A stretch of 64,000 bases of DNA from a bacterium. Lineage in GTDB: Bacteria; Gemmatimonadota; Gemmatimonadetes; Longimicrobiales; RSA9. Both the position numbers and the translations under genes were made by a program. Under the pieces are notes generated by a model, which worked only from the letters and a program-made list of their open reading frames with translations, was not told where the DNA came from and did no database searches. The stretch is taken from assembly GCA_003242735.1 (NCBI GenBank), contig QGVH01000003.1:1-64000 (forward strand), read 5' to 3'. Positions 61,556 to 64,000 of this stretch are shown piece by piece. The stretch's first letter is position 1, and each line of letters opens with the position of its first letter.

Positions 61556-61937
61556 GCCTCGAAGAGAGCACCCTGCGTTCCTCTTGCTCGGTCCGGTTGA
61601 TCTCCGTCTGCTCCTTAAAGGCGGCCGTCCCTTTGCGTTTGATCTCGCGCCCGAGCACACGGAGGAGCAGGTCGGGCGACGGGAAGTTCTCGCAGATGCC
61701 GGCAGCGGTCACGTCGCCCCCAGGCGCCCGATCGTCCAGAAAGGACGCGCGTCCTCGGGGGGGCGACCCCAATCGACAGGAATCAAGATCAGGGCCTACT
61801 GCGACCACAAAGCTCCATGAGAAGCAAGGGTTCCTGCCAGAGTATCGAACCCGGGCGGTAACCCTGTCGACATCAGACGCGACCACGCCTGGACGCCTCG
61901 CATCCCGGATCACGGTCCAACCGAAACGGATGCCACG
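61556..61937. other. Gap containing the tRNA-end duplication
   Basis: No gene supported. A minus-strand reading (…ICENFPSPDLLLRVLGREIKR…) looks faintly protein-like and may be a fragment of something lost; it has no start or ribosome site. The 13-base tRNA-Val match is at 61795-61807. Confidence 0.4.
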
Positions 61938-62632
61938 ATGCGTCGCTCGACTCCACTCCTGCTGGTGCTCGGCTGCCTGGTCCTGCGCTCGGCCGAGCTG
62001 AGTGAGTAGAAGCCTTCAACGCCCGGCACATCCAAGGAATCGCGTCGTGTCCCGGCGACCGAATGGGACGTCCTGTGGAACGTCGGGGGAACGGTGGAGG
62101 ACACGCTCCTCCTCGGTCCGGTCGACGGGGTCGCAGGCAAGGATGGCGTCTACGCCATCGATTTCCAAGCCCATCGTGTGGTCGCGTTGGATCGCCGGAG
62201 TGGAACCCTCGCCTGGATCGCCGGCCGCGAGGGCGCCGGCCCGGGCGAGCTCAGGAACCCGATGGGAGCCGCTCTGGCGCCGGATGGGGACCTGCTGGTG
62301 ATCGATTTCGGGAACGGCCGTGTGGTGCGATATCGGCCCGATGGGTCTCCGGTTTCGACGACGCCGGTGCCCGGGGTTCTGTCATCGCTATGCGCACTCG
62401 GGGATGGCAGCATGCTCGGCGCTGCGAGTTCGGAGCCACCCATCGTGCGTATCTCGGAGAACGGCACAGTCCAAGAGAGGTACTCCTTGCCCTGGCAGAG
62501 CACGGAGGTGGGAATCCCTTCGCTGCGCGTCTTGATGACGCCCCTGCCATCTCGAGACGGCTGTGTGGTCGCGGACGTGGTGACGCTCGACGGGGGAGAC
62601 ACGCCGTCGCGCGGGCGGAGCTGGACGGCGGG
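61938..62632 (+). pseudogene. Second beta-propeller gene, interrupted and 3' truncated
   Basis: An ATG opens a signal-like peptide (RRSTPLLLVLGCLVLRSAEL) that ends at an in-frame TAG (62007-62009). The same frame then reads a clear propeller: WNVGGTVEDTLLLGPVDGVA, VYAIDFQAHRVVALDR, IAGREGAGPGELRNP, LVIDFGNGRVVRYRPDG. Similarity fades near 62630 after only part of a propeller, and the frame then runs with no stop into the next gene. Probable remnant with an amber lesion plus loss of its C-terminal part. Confidence 0.65.
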
Positions 62633-62744
62633 CCGTTCGGGTGACGGCTCGCGCGTGGGCCGTCCTCCTCCTTCGCACGCCTCTTGCGCTTGCGGGATCG
62701 TTGCGCGGGCGTCGCTCGCCCCGCGCAGGGGAAGGAGGAGAGTG

Positions 62745-63302
62745 ATGCGGAAGATGACTCCCGCCGCGTGCACCGTCGCCGCGTTCCTGCTGGCGATGGT
62801 CGCGGCTTGCGAGCCCCAGCCGCCGGACGAAACCGCGACGGGTGAAGCGCAGCCGGTCCCGCCGGCGTCCGAGGCGGCGCCCGGGCCGGCGGACACCGCC
62901 GTCTCGCTCGATGTGCGGCAGAAGGAGGGGCTGGGCACGTACCTCACCGACGCGAGCGGCCGCTCGCTGTACCTGTTCCAGGGGGACACCGCGGTTGCGG
63001 GCGGCCAGCAGCGGGCCAGCACCTGTTACGACGAGTGTGCGCAGGCGTGGCCCCCGCTGCTGGTGGCCGGCGCGCCGGTGCCGGCGAACCCGGCGATCCG
63101 TGCCGAGATGATCGGCACGGTGGAACGGCGAGACGGGGCGCGGCAAGTGACGTACAACGGCTGGCCGCTGTACTACTACGCCCGCGACCTGAACCCCGGT
63201 GACACGAACGGACAGGACGTCGAGGGCTTCGGCGCCGAGTGGTACCTCGTCACGCCGGAGGGCGAGCCGCTCCGCCACGAGGGCGGCAACGACAGGCGGT
63301 AG
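62745..63302 (+). CDS. PF03640 (COG4315-like) secreted-repeat lipoprotein
   Basis: 185 residues. Lipoprotein signal (AAFLLAMVAACE), a Pro/Ala linker, and two repeats of the PF03640 family: YLTDASGRSLYLFQGDTA with TCYDECAQAWPPL, and QVTYNGWPLYYYARDLNPGD with GAEWYLVTPEG. Function unknown; the family is common in soil bacteria. The start is at the ATG after GGAAGGAGG; the reading frame extends upstream without a stop into the propeller remnant, but the signal peptide fixes the start. Confidence 0.87.
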   Translation: MRKMTPAACTVAAFLLAMVAACEPQPPDETATGEAQPVPPASEAAPGPADTAVSLDVRQKEGLGTYLTDASGRSLYLFQGDTAVAGGQQRASTCYDECAQAWPPLLVAGAPVPANPAIRAEMIGTVERRDGARQVTYNGWPLYYYARDLNPGDTNGQDVEGFGAEWYLVTPEGEPLRHEGGNDRR

Positions 63303-63426
63303 GCGCGGCGCTGGGCGCATGAGCGGTGCGGTGGCCGACGGCGCGTATCGGGCCCGGGTGCGGCTGTGCCGCGCGGGTGTCGCGGAACATGTGGGCACCC
63401 GCCTGCGTAGGGGGGATGTCCGCCGT

Positions 63427-63448
63427 CGGCCGGCGGCTCCGCCGGCCG
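63427..63448 (+). terminator. Hairpin before the barrel gene
   Basis: CGGCCGGCGG and CCGCCGGCCG form a perfect 10-bp stem with two bases between. It lies 125 bases past the lipoprotein stop, with no T-run. Confidence 0.4.
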
Positions 63449-63491
63449 CGGAGGCGATGCTGTGACGCCCTCTCGTCGCCGGAGTCGAGCC

Positions 63492-64000
63492 ATGCGTGCG
63501 CCTGTCGCTCTCCTCATGGTTGCTTCGCTCTGCCTCCCCACGGCCGCCGCGGCGCAGATGTGGGGAGCACAGCCGGGTCAGACTGCCGCGGCGCCGGTCC
63601 GTGCGCAGGCGGGCGGCGCAGTGTTCGTGGCGCAGCCGGTGGGCGAGTTCGACGAGTACGTGGACGTGGGCTTCGGCCTGGGCGGCCACGTCCTGTTGCG
63701 GCTCGATCCGGCGGGTGTGATCGGGCTCCGGGTGGACGGCGGGTTCATCAACTACGGCCGCGAGAGCAAGAGGGTCTGCCTCAGCCAGACCGTCGGCTGT
63801 CGCATCCTCGTGGACCTCGTCACGAGCAACGACATCCTGTTCGGCACGATCGGCCCGCAGCTCGCCGTGCCGTCCGGCCCGGTGCGCCCGTACGTGAACG
63901 GCGGAATCGGCCTCTCGTACTTCGCGACGACGTCATCGGTCCGTGGCACGTCCAGCTCGGACGACGACTTCGCCCGCACCAAGAACTTCGATGACGTCAC
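63492..64000 (+). CDS. Outer-membrane beta-barrel protein, 3' truncated by window end
   Basis: 169 codons visible. Signal peptide (MRAPVALLMVASLCLPTAAAAQ), then a barrel-like pattern of alternating residues: GGAVFVAQPVGEFDEYVDVG, GLRVDGGFINYGRESKRVC, FGTIGPQLAVPSGPVRPYVN, GGIGLSYFATTSS. This resembles OprF/OmpX-type small barrels. Two Cys (KRVCLSQTVGCRI) could form a disulfide. The ATG is preceded by GGAGTCGAGCC. The rest is beyond the window. Confidence 0.75.
   Translation, partial: MRAPVALLMVASLCLPTAAAAQMWGAQPGQTAAAPVRAQAGGAVFVAQPVGEFDEYVDVGFGLGGHVLLRLDPAGVIGLRVDGGFINYGRESKRVCLSQTVGCRILVDLVTSNDILFGTIGPQLAVPSGPVRPYVNGGIGLSYFATTSSVRGTSSSDDDFARTKNFDDV

Overview
The window is GC-rich chromosomal DNA from a diderm bacterium. 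Its gene families point to Gemmatimonadota or a close relative. The grounds are a GWxTD-domain protein, a carboxypeptidase-regulatory-domain TonB receptor of OAR type, a PorX-like PglZ response regulator, HemQ, class II ribonucleotide reductase, many secreted lipoproteins and peptidases, and LPS genes (Kdo kinase-like, GT9, LpxL-like, MsbA). The assignment is inferred from gene content; no rRNA is present.

Layout. 1-2.3 kb: 3' part of a haem-copper oxidase operon (subunit I truncated by the window edge, III, IV) ending in an 18-bp perfect hairpin. A duplicated membrane protein and a DUF420 (CtaM-like) protein lie nearby on the minus strand. 5.2-8.4 kb: AlkD-like DNA glycosylase, a membrane protein of unknown role, and an OmpA-domain protein. 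8.65-13.2 kb: a frameshifted remnant, then a murein-recycling island of two NamZ/DUF1343 genes flanking an AmiE-like serine hydrolase. 13.4-20 kb: a DUF6259 glycosidase-like protein, a TonB-dependent receptor and a phosphodiester glycosidase. 20.2-22.8 kb: a NuoE-NuoF fusion diaphorase coupled to hemQ. 23-29.4 kb: secreted M1 and S9 peptidases and an odd D-aminoacylase-like protein. 29.6-36.1 kb: polX-ligA, divergent from nrdJ and an M23 peptidase. 36.4-40 kb: a small lipoprotein, a CpsB/CapC-type PHP phosphatase and glpD. 40.4-45.2 kb: a run of GWxTD/TPR protein, beta-propeller, TonB-like protein and a 137-residue protein. 45.2-56 kb: an envelope block (Kdo kinase-like, GT9, PorX-like, MsbA-like, methyltransferase, LpxL-like, GT2, DUF3108, DHS-like) ending in a terminator with a T-run. 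56-59 kb: an M6 metalloprotease. 59.2-64 kb: tRNA-Glu and tRNA-Val behind a near-consensus promoter, a decayed stretch holding two interrupted propeller genes, a PF03640 lipoprotein and the start of an outer-membrane barrel gene.

The most interesting things beyond the genes are as follows. Palindromic tandem repeats with a 60-65 bp period occur in several intergenic gaps, and three of the arrays lie between convergent genes. The 3' end of tRNA-Val is duplicated 2.3 kb downstream, like attachment-site halves. A PglZ response regulator is translationally coupled to the MsbA-like exporter inside LPS genes. A two-compartment NamZ/AmiE set is present. Several proteins carry family-breaking changes (D-aminoacylase, NrdJ, PolX). 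Two genes appear to use rare start codons.
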